Shown: positions 1 to 5,118 of the stretch, one piece after another
Layout of the letters: every line of letters begins with the position of its first letter
Numbering within the stretch: the stretch's first letter is position 1
NCBI GenBank assembly: GCA_937873245.1
Contig: CALMVY010000336.1
Span: 1-6,389 of the forward strand
Length of the DNA: 6,389 bases
Source of the DNA: an uncultured Arthrobacter sp.
GTDB lineage: Bacteria; Actinomycetota; Actinomycetes; Actinomycetales; Micrococcaceae
Direction of reading: 5' to 3'
Position numbers and translations under genes: made by a program
Notes under the pieces: model-generated
Databases searched by the model: none
Told to the model about the DNA's origin: nothing
The model's input: only the letters and a program-made list of their open reading frames with translations

Positions 1-82
1 CGGCCGGTGCGGCGCAACTGGCCAGGCCGGCGGCAACGGCTGCCGCCGCCAGCACGGCGGCGGTCCTGATGCCGGGCTTCAT
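1..82 (-). CDS. modA: Probable molybdate ABC transporter substrate-binding lipoprotein, N-terminus only (ModA)
   Basis: Only the first 27 residues are in the window; the gene continues past the left edge. They form a bacterial lipoprotein signal peptide: short basic start (MKPGIR), a long alanine-rich hydrophobic stretch, and a lipobox LASC with the lipidated cysteine at residue 23. The mature protein would be anchored on the outer face of the membrane. The ATG (bases 82-80) overlaps the stop of the upstream TOBE regulator as ATGA, so the two are probably translationally coupled. Assignment as ModA rests on this context: molybdate-responsive HTH-TOBE genes commonly sit directly in front of modABC in actinobacteria. 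The binding domain itself is not visible, so another lipoprotein cannot be excluded. The lipoprotein call is firm; the ModA call is inference. Confidence 0.65.
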   Translation of the reverse strand, partial: MKPGIRTAAVLAAAAVAAGLASCAAPA

Positions 83-489
83 ATAACGCCCTTGCCCTTG
101 GGCGTTTCGATGATCACCGTGGTGGCCTTGACGACGGCGGTCGCGACCGAGCCGAGCTCCAGGCCCAGCTCCCGCACGGCCTCGCTGCTCATCAGCGACA
201 CCACCCGGAACGGCCCGCACTGCAGTTCCACCTGGGCCATGACGGTGTCGGCGGTGATGGCGGTGACGAGGCCGACGAAGCGGTTGCGGGCCGAGCTGCC
301 CGCCCTGGCCGGGTCGTCGGGAAGCTGGGCCTGCTCCCGGGCGAGCCGGGCGAGTTCCAGCCCGTCCACGGCGAGCCGGCCGGCGTCGTCCTTGAGCGGT
401 GTCAGGCTTCCGTTCTCGGTCCAGCGCCGGATGGTGTCATCGCTGACGCCCAGGAACCGGGCCGCTTCGGAAACGCGAATATTGGGCAT
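79..489 (-). CDS. Molybdate-responsive regulator: helix-turn-helix plus TOBE (Mop-like) domain
   Basis: A 136-residue two-domain protein. Residues about 4-30 are an excisionase/BldC/MerR-like helix-turn-helix (SEAARFLGVSDDTIRRW, then an ENGSL wing) that binds DNA. A linker of about 35 residues leads to a TOBE domain at about 69-130 (NRFVGLVTAITADTVMAQVEL, ending ATAVVKATTVIIE), the fold that binds molybdate or tungstate in Mop and ModE proteins. It should sense molybdate in the cytoplasm and regulate molybdate uptake. It is the first gene of an operon with the probable modA, overlapping it by four bases. No Shine-Dalgarno lies before the ATG; a TAGAGT hexamer ends 7 bases upstream, suggesting a leaderless message. 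A palindrome in the promoter spacer suggests autoregulation. Domain identity is confident; whether it represses or activates is unknown. Confidence 0.88.
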   Translation of the reverse strand: MPNIRVSEAARFLGVSDDTIRRWTENGSLTPLKDDAGRLAVDGLELARLAREQAQLPDDPARAGSSARNRFVGLVTAITADTVMAQVELQCGPFRVVSLMSSEAVRELGLELGSVATAVVKATTVIIETPKGKGVI

Positions 490-495
490 AAGGCA

Positions 496-501
496 ACTCT
501 A
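496..501 (-). promoter_or_regulatory. Predicted -10 element of the molybdate regulator operon (leaderless)
   Basis: On the minus strand this is TAGAGT, matching the actinobacterial TANNNT -10 pattern. Its last base is 7 bases before the A of the ATG, so transcription would start at the initiation codon itself. A TTGG-containing stretch lies roughly at the -35 distance but is a poor match. Inferred from spacing and sequence only. Confidence 0.5.
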
Positions 502-502
502 A

Positions 503-551
503 CCCGCATTTGCGGAACCAAGCCGGGTTTAGGCCCGTATTTCGGAATCAA
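503..551. promoter_or_regulatory. Candidate operator: two related repeats upstream of the molybdate regulator
   Basis: The first copy (503-521) contains the palindrome CCGCA-TT-TGCGG at 504-515. The second (534-551) is a degenerate version, CCCGTATTT-CGGAATCAA against CCCGCATTTGCGGAACCAA. Their starts are 31 bases apart, close to three DNA turns, so both would face the same side of the helix. The first copy lies between the predicted -10 and -35 positions, where MerR-type regulators often bind. The likely ligand is the regulator encoded immediately downstream on the minus strand. It does not resemble the E. coli ModE site. Confidence 0.5.
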
Positions 552-615
552 TACCAGTAGACCCCCGTCGGCCCCGCAGTTTTCTCTCCTGGCCCCTGTG
601 TCGTCACGGCGTCCT

Positions 616-640
616 GGTCCGCGGGCAAGTCCCGCGGGCT
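616..640. repeat. GC-rich hairpin in the leader of the AI-2E family gene
   Basis: CCGCGGG (619-625) and CCCGCGG (631-637) are perfectly complementary across a five-base loop CAAGT, and wobble and Watson-Crick pairs extend the stem to about 10 base pairs. It lies about 66 bases upstream of the plus-strand ATG. There is no following T-run, so a classical terminator is unlikely. It may be an mRNA structure or a protein-binding palindrome; the role is unknown. Confidence 0.4.
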
Positions 641-705
641 TACGGCCCCGGCTGTGAGACGGTTGGTAAGTAACGTGACCATCCGATCGTGGGAGAAAAA
701 TCAGC

Positions 706-1899
706 ATGGGCAGTCCGGAAAAGACAACCCCCTGGGGCGACAGCCTGGGCCGCGCCAGCATCAGGACCGCGCAGGTGCTCCTGCTGCTGGTCCTGACCGT
801 GATTGTGGTCTACGCCCTGATCCAGGTCCGGCTCGTGGTGATTCCCGCGCTGCTGGCACTGATCCTTGCCGCCGCCATCGCACCCTTTGTCCACTGGCTG
901 CGCCGCCGGGGCTGGCCCAGCACGGCCGCCACCACCCTATCGTTCGTGCTGCTCCTCCTTGCGTTCGGGGCCGTGATCACCGGCATCGTCCTGGCCGTCA
1001 TGAGCCAGGCCGATGAACTGGGCAGCAAGGCCACGGAGGGCTTCAACCGGGTCTACGACTTCGTCCGCACGGGCCCCTTCCCGATCGATGACCAGCAGAT
1101 CCAGCAGGCGCGCGACGCCGCCATCGACTTCGCCACCAGCAGCACCGTCGGCGCGGGTGCCATCTCCGGTCTCAGCGCGGCCGGCAACTTCATCACCGGC
1201 GCACTGCTCATGGCAGTGATCCTGTTCTTCTTCCTGAAGGATGGCGAGAGCATCTGGGCCTTCCTGTTGCGGGCGTTCAAGGGCGAGAAGCTCGTCCGGG
1301 CGCGCCGCGCCGGGGAGCGGAGCCTCAACGTGCTCGGCGGCTATGTGCGCGGGACCTCCATCGTGGCCTTCGTGGACGCGTTCTTCATCGGCCTGGCGCT
1401 GGTGATTATGGGAGTGCCGCTGGCGCTCCCGCTCGCCGCACTGACCTTCATCGGCGCCTTCATCCCGCTGATCGGCGCCACCCTGGCCGGCATCCTCGCT
1501 GCGCTCGTCGCGCTGGTGGCCAACGGTCCGCTCGCTGCACTGGTCGTCATCATTGTCGTGATCGTGGTCCAGCAGCTGGAGGGCAACTTCCTGCAGCCCG
1601 TCGTAATGGGCCAGGCGCTCAACGTCCACGCGCTCGTCATCCTGCTGGCGCTCACGGCCGGCACCATCCTCGCCGGCATCATCGGCGCGATCCTTGCCGT
1701 CCCCCTGGTGGCAGTTGCCTGGGCCGCGATCAAGGCCTGGAACACAGGGGGCGACATCACTCCCGAGGCCATCGCCGAGGCCGAACATGAGACCCGGCTG
1801 AACGAAAAGGGCGAAGGCGTGCGCTCCAAGCCGCACCATGCCCGGACGCGGCAGGAAGACCAGTCCGACACCGCGGACGTGGACGCCAACCACGGCTGA
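706..1899 (+). CDS. AI-2E/PerM family transporter (UPF0118 membrane protein)
   Basis: A 397-residue multi-pass inner-membrane protein. Hydrophobic segments lie at about 21-40, 42-61, 73-98, 153-177, 213-236, 239-272, 274-290 and 306-345, matching the usual eight-helix layout with a soluble loop after the third helix (about 100-150). Family signatures are present: FFFLKDGE at 174-181, FIPLIGATLAGILAAL at 252-267, and LEGNFLQPVVMG at 291-302 followed by the glycine-rich AGIIGAILAVPL at 323-334. The last 50 residues are a charged, hydrophilic tail, probably cytoplasmic. Start chosen for a good ribosome site (GGGAGAAA, 691-698) eight bases before the ATG. Family members have been linked to autoinducer-2 export or ion/proton antiport; the substrate cannot be predicted here and no other quorum-sensing gene is nearby. 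It is followed after 25 bases by the HD gene. Confidence 0.92.
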   Translation: MGSPEKTTPWGDSLGRASIRTAQVLLLLVLTVIVVYALIQVRLVVIPALLALILAAAIAPFVHWLRRRGWPSTAATTLSFVLLLLAFGAVITGIVLAVMSQADELGSKATEGFNRVYDFVRTGPFPIDDQQIQQARDAAIDFATSSTVGAGAISGLSAAGNFITGALLMAVILFFFLKDGESIWAFLLRAFKGEKLVRARRAGERSLNVLGGYVRGTSIVAFVDAFFIGLALVIMGVPLALPLAALTFIGAFIPLIGATLAGILAALVALVANGPLAALVVIIVVIVVQQLEGNFLQPVVMGQALNVHALVILLALTAGTILAGIIGAILAVPLVAVAWAAIKAWNTGGDITPEAIAEAEHETRLNEKGEGVRSKPHHARTRQEDQSDTADVDANHG

Positions 1900-1912
1900 T
1901 CCGCGGCCTGTC

Positions 1913-1918
1913 TAGACT
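1913..1918 (+). promoter_or_regulatory. Predicted -10 element for the DUF4031-HD gene (leaderless)
   Basis: TAGACT ends exactly 7 bases before the ATG at 1925, and no Shine-Dalgarno is visible in the 25-base gap after the previous stop. This suggests an internal, leaderless start in addition to read-through from the upstream gene. No clear -35 is seen; it would lie inside the end of the preceding gene. Confidence 0.45.
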
Positions 1919-1924
1919 TCCAGT

Positions 1925-2794
1925 ATGGCCATTTACCTGGACCCTCCGCTCTGGCCGGCCCACGGAACGCACTTCTCGCACCTGATCTCGGACACGTCCT
2001 TGGAGGAACTGCACGCCTTCGCGGCGGCGGCCGGCATCCCGGCAAGGGCGTTCGACGGCGACCATTACGACGTCGCCGAAGCCCGGTACAGCGCGCTTGT
2101 GGCGGCCGGGGCCGTGCCGGTGGAGGGCCGGGTCCTGGTCCGCAAACTGATCGCCAGCGGCCTGCGGATCCCGGCCCGGCGGCGCAGCAGCTCCCTCAAA
2201 CTTCCCCTGCTGACCCGCTGGAACGCCGTGTTGCCCGGCCACGACGCGCTCTTCCTGGACCTGCTGGACCGCTGGGGCGAAGAGCACCGGAAGTACCACG
2301 GCCGCACGCACCTGCTGGCGGTCCTGGAGGCCCTGGATCTTCTCACCGAGCCTGCCGACCCGCCTCGCACCGTGCTGCTCGCCGCCTGGTTCCACGACGC
2401 CGTCTACCGCGGGATCGCGGGCCAGGACGAGGAGGAATCGGCCCGGCTCGCCGAGGACCGGCTGTCCCACGCGGGCCTCCCCGCGGCCGAGGTGGACGAG
2501 GTGTCCCGCCTGGTGCGGATGACGGCAGACCACCAGCCGGAAACCGGCGACGGCGCCGCCGCCCTGCTCAGCGACGCCGACCTCTCCGTGCTCGGCGGAA
2601 CCCCGGACGCCTACGCCCGGTACCTGGCCGCCGTCCGGCAGGACTTCGCGCACATCGGCGACGACGACTTCGCCGCCGGACGCGCCGCCGTCGTCCGCCG
2701 GCTCCTGCAGCTGGAGCCGCTTTTCCATACCCCGCGCGGCAGGGAACTGTGGCTGGAGGCGGCGCGGCGGAACCTGCAGGCCGAACTCGGGTAG
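1925..2794 (+). CDS. DUF4031 domain fused to an HD-superfamily phosphohydrolase
   Basis: A 289-residue soluble protein with two parts. Residues 1 to about 85 match the DUF4031 type (MAIYLDPPLWPAHGTHFSHL, then ARAFDGDHYDV and a basic RRIPARRR-like end), function unknown. Residues about 97-285 resemble COG4339 predicted metal-dependent HD phosphohydrolases: YHGRTHL (H129), AAWFHDAVY with the HD pair at 157-158, the QDEEESARLAE helix, TADHQ (H203) and LSDADLSVLG (D218 or D220). These histidines and aspartates are the expected metal ligands, so the catalytic centre looks intact. Substrate unknown; HD enzymes act on nucleotides and other phosphoesters. It follows the AI-2E gene by 25 bases on the same strand, but a -10-like TAGACT suggests its own leaderless start. 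The family assignments are from motif recognition. Confidence 0.85.
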   Translation: MAIYLDPPLWPAHGTHFSHLISDTSLEELHAFAAAAGIPARAFDGDHYDVAEARYSALVAAGAVPVEGRVLVRKLIASGLRIPARRRSSSLKLPLLTRWNAVLPGHDALFLDLLDRWGEEHRKYHGRTHLLAVLEALDLLTEPADPPRTVLLAAWFHDAVYRGIAGQDEEESARLAEDRLSHAGLPAAEVDEVSRLVRMTADHQPETGDGAAALLSDADLSVLGGTPDAYARYLAAVRQDFAHIGDDDFAAGRAAVVRRLLQLEPLFHTPRGRELWLEAARRNLQAELG

Positions 2795-2802
2795 CCGGAA
2801 CC

Positions 2803-2867
2803 GCAACGCGGGGTCACATTGAGCCCATAAATCCCCTCGGGATGGGCGCTAAGTGGCCCCGCGTTGC
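2803..2867. terminator. 65-base imperfect palindrome between convergent genes
   Basis: The outer arms GCAACGCGGGGTCAC (2803-2817) and GTGGCCCCGCGTTGC (2853-2867) pair along all 15 positions if one U-G wobble is allowed. Continuing inward to 2828 and 2842, 23 of 26 positions pair, leaving a loop of about 13 bases. An alternative small inner stem ATCCC-CTC-GGGAT is also possible. It lies 8 bases after one stop and 11 before the other, so it could end transcription from both sides, although there is no T-run on either strand. The length and symmetry also suit a dispersed palindromic repeat. Confidence 0.6.
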
Positions 2868-2878
2868 TTGGTGGCGTG

Positions 2879-3391
2879 TCAGGGGCTGCGGCGGAGGTGT
2901 TCGGCGAGGCGGTCGAAGGATTCGCGCCAGCCGACGCCGTGGGCGTCGCGGTTGTCGATCGTGTCGAAGGGGCCCTGGATGAACGTCATCCGGGTGCCGC
3001 CGTCGATCTCGTCCAGCTGGAAGGTCACCTCGGTCTCAAAACCGCGGGTTCCGTCCGGTTTGTCCCAGGCGTGGGTGAACACGAGGAGGTTGGGCGGCTC
3101 GATGTCCGTGTGGACGCCGCTCCACCAGTGTTCCTCCCCCGTGCTGTCCTGGACCATGCAGGCCCGGTAGAGGCCGCCGATCTCCAGGTCCGCGTCGATG
3201 CTCTCGCGCGGGGTGTGGAAGCCGCGCGGCCCCCACCACGCCGTGGCCTGCTCCGGGTCGGTCAGGGCGGACCACACCCGGGGAATGGGGGCCTGGAATT
3301 CACGGGTAATGACCAGCATGAGGTCTTCGGTCGACGTGGGGGATTCACCCTGGCCGGTGGTTGCCGGAACAGCGGTGACATGCTCGGACAT
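2879..3391 (-). CDS. SRPBCC (AHSA1/START-like) domain protein
   Basis: A 170-residue soluble protein. After a polar N-terminal stretch of about 24 residues, the AHSA1-type SRPBCC domain runs from about 25 to 167. Visible hallmarks are ITREFQAPIPRVWSALTDPE (28-47), the WWGPRGF motif (52-58), the central strand FETEVTFQLDEIDGGTRMTF (118-137), and the closing helix GWRESFDRLAEHL (154-166). The fold is a helix-grip cavity that binds hydrophobic ligands or client proteins; the ligand is unknown. The start is set by a strong AGGAGG ribosome site (3398-3403) six bases before the ATG. It follows the YccF gene by 22 bases on the same strand, so the two are probably one operon. No ArsR-type regulator, a frequent partner of such genes, is nearby. 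Confidence 0.88.
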   Translation of the reverse strand: MSEHVTAVPATTGQGESPTSTEDLMLVITREFQAPIPRVWSALTDPEQATAWWGPRGFHTPRESIDADLEIGGLYRACMVQDSTGEEHWWSGVHTDIEPPNLLVFTHAWDKPDGTRGFETEVTFQLDEIDGGTRMTFIQGPFDTIDNRDAHGVGWRESFDRLAEHLRRSP

Positions 3392-3413
3392 TGCGGTCCT
3401 CCTCTGATGGTGG

Positions 3414-3827
3414 CTAGCGGTAGGCCTTGCTGTAGGTCGTCACGAAGGGCTTGTCAGTCGGGACGATCTGTTTGCCCAGGGGCATGAGCGAGATCGGAAT
3501 GAGCTTGAGGTTGGCGATGGCCAGCGGGATGCCGATGATGGTGATGGCCATCGCAAAGGCGGTCACCACGTGGGCGATCGCGATCCAGATGCCGGCGACA
3601 AGCAGCCAGATGACGTTCCCGAGCAGGGCGAACAACCCGGTTCCGCCCGGACGGTCCACCACCGTGCGGCCAAACGGCCACAGGGCGTAGTTGGCGATGC
3701 GGAACGACGCGAGCCCCCACGGGATGGTGACGATCAGCAGGCAGCAGATGACGCCGGCCGCGAAGTACCCGAGCGCGAGCCAGAGCCCGCCAAAGAGCAG
3801 CCAGATGATGTTAAGCAATGTCTTCAT
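3414..3827 (-). CDS. yccF: YccF-family (DUF307) inner-membrane protein
   Basis: A 137-residue membrane protein made of two similar YccF units, residues about 4-57 and 68-121. Each begins with an N-x-IWLL motif (NIIWLL at 6, NVIWLL at 71), continues through two hydrophobic segments with a central IP turn (TIPWGLA at 34, GIPLAIA at 99), and ends in a P-x-G motif (WPFGRTVV at 50, MPLGKQIV at 115). The duplicated structure is typical of the family, whose function is unknown. A 16-residue polar tail follows. GGAGGACAATGGAGCC precedes the ATG, and can be read as a GGAGG ribosome site or as a GACAAT -10 ending 7 bases from a leaderless start. It is the first gene of a probable two-gene operon with the SRPBCC gene. 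Confidence 0.9.
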   Translation of the reverse strand: MKTLLNIIWLLFGGLWLALGYFAAGVICCLLIVTIPWGLASFRIANYALWPFGRTVVDRPGGTGLFALLGNVIWLLVAGIWIAIAHVVTAFAMAITIIGIPLAIANLKLIPISLMPLGKQIVPTDKPFVTTYSKAYR

Positions 3828-3833
3828 GGCTCC

Positions 3834-3839
3834 ATTGTC
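3834..3839 (-). promoter_or_regulatory. Predicted -10 element of the yccF operon
   Basis: GACAAT on the minus strand, ending 7 bases before the ATG, the same spacing as at three other starts in this window. It overlaps the end of a GGAGG sequence, so it may instead be part of a normal leader. No convincing -35 was found. Confidence 0.35.
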
Positions 3840-3880
3840 CTCCGCCGGAGGCCGATCCGGCCTAGGGGTTCACCCTGAAC
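3839..3880. promoter_or_regulatory. Cluster of short palindromes in the divergent yccF / small-membrane-protein promoter region
   Basis: Three perfect short inverted repeats lie one after another: CCTCCG-C-CGGAGG (3839-3851), GGCCG-ATC-CGGCC (3850-3862) and GTTCA-CCC-TGAAC (3868-3880). The first two are GC-rich and could be chance at this composition; the last is the best operator candidate because it is AT-containing with symmetric five-base arms. No regulator gene is adjacent, so the binding protein is unknown. Confidence 0.35.
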
Positions 3881-3925
3881 AATTCCTGAAACGGCCCCGG
3901 TGACGCCAGCCGCGGGCGGGGAGCT

Positions 3926-3953
3926 TTGCGAACGCCCAAAAGGGCACAATACT
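3926..3953 (+). promoter_or_regulatory. Predicted promoter of the small membrane protein gene (leaderless)
   Basis: TTGCGA (3926-3931) resembles a -35 element. After a 16-base spacer, AATACT (3948-3953) serves as the -10, ending 7 bases before the ATG at 3960. The spacer holds a palindrome GCCC-AAAA-GGGC (3934-3945) that could be an operator. A GGAG abuts the ATG but is too close to act as a ribosome site. Confidence 0.5.
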
Positions 3954-3959
3954 TGGAGC

Positions 3960-4118
3960 ATGCCTGCACTCCTGAAGATTGCCCTGATTGTCGCCCTCGT
4001 CCTATTGGTTGTCGGGCTTGTTGTGGAGGCCGTGCAGTTCCTGCTCTATGTGGGCCTCCTGGTCCTGGTGGGCGCCGGCATTCTGTTCTTCCTGCGCCGC
4101 TCGCGCATCTCCCGCTGA
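3960..4118 (+). CDS. Small two-helix membrane protein, 52 residues
   Basis: A very hydrophobic peptide of unknown function. MPALLK is followed by a first membrane helix at about 7-22, a short turn with one acidic residue (VVEAVQ, E23), a second helix at about 27-45, and a basic end RRSRISR. By the positive-inside rule both ends would be cytoplasmic. The open frame extends upstream to a GTG at 3900, but the added residues are polar and lack membrane character, and the promoter and start spacing fit the ATG at 3960. The gene is followed after 22 bases by a second membrane protein, likely cotranscribed. No recognised domain; similar tiny membrane peptides are common in Arthrobacter-like genomes, from general knowledge. 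Confidence 0.72.
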   Translation: MPALLKIALIVALVLLVVGLVVEAVQFLLYVGLLVLVGAGILFFLRRSRISR

Positions 4119-4140
4119 CACCGCAGGGCGGGAGACGCAG

Positions 4141-4536
4141 ATGAGCACCATCGGGGATCTGCTGGGCCCCATTCTCGAAGTCATGACATGGGTGGGCTTC
4201 GTCCTGGGCCTGCCGCTGCTGGTGTGGGGCTGGATTTCCCGGCGGCGGCACTGCGAGTGGACCGGGACCACGGGCAAGGTGATCAGCGCCGGCGGCTTCA
4301 CGGGCTACAGCTGGACGGACCACCACGACGCCGACCACCGGTCCCTGCTGCCGGCGGCAGAGTCGCACGATCTGGTGGTCGGGACCGACGTCGACCTCTT
4401 CTACGACGTGTGCCACCCGTCCCGCTGGGGACTCACCCCGCCGAAGCAGGACAACGCCGCCTGGACCCTGGGCTGGATCCTCACCGGGGTGGGGATCGTT
4501 TCCACGGTCGGCGGCTTCGTCCTGCTGCTGTTCTAG
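4141..4536 (+). CDS. Two-helix membrane protein with DUF3592-like loop
   Basis: A 131-residue protein with a hydrophobic segment at about 11-32 (ending GWISRRRH), a polar loop of about 70 residues, and a second hydrophobic segment at about 108-131 reaching the C-terminus. The loop starts with WTGTTGKVIS and ends with VGTDVDLFYDVCHPSRWGL. Its G-T-V pattern followed by a YD-x-x-x-P-S-R motif resembles DUF3592 proteins, though the match is weak. The function of that family is unknown. The frame is open from about 3988, but the ATG at 4141 has a GGGAG ribosome site six bases upstream and begins directly before the first helix. Converges with yceI, with only 15 bases between the stops. Confidence 0.7.
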   Translation: MSTIGDLLGPILEVMTWVGFVLGLPLLVWGWISRRRHCEWTGTTGKVISAGGFTGYSWTDHHDADHRSLLPAAESHDLVVGTDVDLFYDVCHPSRWGLTPPKQDNAAWTLGWILTGVGIVSTVGGFVLLLF

Positions 4537-4545
4537 ACGCAGCCC

Positions 4546-4558
4546 GGCCTGCTAGGCC
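4546..4558. terminator. Short hairpin between convergent stops
   Basis: GGCCT-GCT-AGGCC is a perfect five-base-pair stem with a three-base loop, and it overlaps the yceI stop codon. It is short and has no T-run. Position between convergent genes is the only support for a terminator role. Confidence 0.25.
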
Positions 4559-5097
4559 TGCTTCACCAGGGCGGCGTCGACATTGATCTTGACCTTGTCG
4601 CTGACCAGCAACCCGCCGGCTTCGAGGGCAGCGTTCCAGGTCAGGCCGAAGGCCTTGCGGCTGATGTCCGTCTCAGCACTGAACCCCGCCCGGGTGGCGC
4701 CGAACGGGTCCACGGCGACGCCGGTGAACTCGACCTCCAGCTCAACCGGCTTGGTGACGTCGCGGATCGTCAGGTCACCGGTCAACACGTAGTCCTCGCC
4801 GTCGCCCCGGATCCCCGTGGCACGGAACGTCATCTCCGGATACTTCTCGACGTCGAAGAAGTCTTCGCCGCGGACGTGGGCGTCGCGGTTGGCGTCGCCG
4901 GAATCAAAGCTGGCCGTCTTGATGCTGGCATGCAGGCTGGCATCCGCCAGGGAGTCACGCACCCTGGCCTCGGCCGTCGCCTCATTGAAGCGGCCGCGGA
5001 CTTTGCTGATGCCTGCGTGCCGGACGCTGAAGCCGACTTCGCTGTGGGACATGTCCAGCGTCCAGACGCCGGGGGTCAAACCTTGGGGCAGAGTCAC
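4552..5097 (-). CDS. yceI: YceI-family lipid/isoprenoid-binding protein
   Basis: A 181-residue protein covering the whole YceI beta-barrel, a lipocalin-like fold that holds isoprenoid or other lipid chains. Visible family blocks are WTLDMSHSEVGFSVRHAGISKVRG (start at about 12; split as WTLDMSHSEVGF and SVRHAGISKVRG), the SFDSGDANRDAHVRGEDFFD region (64-82), YPEMTFRATG (86-95), LTGDLTIRDVTKPV (105-118) and the closing FGLTWNAALEAGGLLVSDKV (150-169). GTG start chosen because AAGGAG (5104-5109) lies six bases upstream and the protein then has the usual family length. The frame stays open to an ATG at 5175, adding 26 low-complexity residues. No signal peptide is seen, so it is probably cytoplasmic, as in many actinobacterial members. 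Confidence 0.9.
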   Translation of the reverse strand: MTLPQGLTPGVWTLDMSHSEVGFSVRHAGISKVRGRFNEATAEARVRDSLADASLHASIKTASFDSGDANRDAHVRGEDFFDVEKYPEMTFRATGIRGDGEDYVLTGDLTIRDVTKPVELEVEFTGVAVDPFGATRAGFSAETDISRKAFGLTWNAALEAGGLLVSDKVKINVDAALVKQA

Positions 5098-5103
5098 AAC
5101 GGT

Positions 5104-5109
5104 CTCCTT
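5104..5109 (-). promoter_or_regulatory. Ribosome binding site deciding the yceI GTG start
   Basis: AAGGAG on the minus strand, six bases before the GTG at 5097. It is the best ribosome site in this leader and supports the 181-residue form over in-frame ATGs at 5142 and 5175. Confidence 0.75.
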
Positions 5110-5118
5110 CGCGCGGGT

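Noticed and set aside
503..551. E. coli-type ModE binding site
   Set aside because: The TATA-rich inverted halves of a ModE site are absent; the repeat here is CCG/CGG based.
937..1893. 318-codon open frame on the minus strand opposite the AI-2E family gene
   Set aside because: Its translation is rich in D, H, Q, R and G without domain character and it mirrors a clear membrane protein; it is a high-GC antisense artefact.
706..1899. Quorum-sensing exporter role taken from the AI-2E family name
   Set aside because: The family name comes from one member; others are antiporters, and no luxS or other signalling gene is in view.
1757..2806. 349-codon open frame on the minus strand opposite the HD gene
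   Set aside because: Low-complexity composition and no motif, while the plus strand has intact DUF4031 and HD motifs.
3868..3880. LexA/SOS box
   Set aside because: The half-sites are in the order GTTC...GAAC with five bases between, the reverse of the actinobacterial GAAC-N4-GTTC box.
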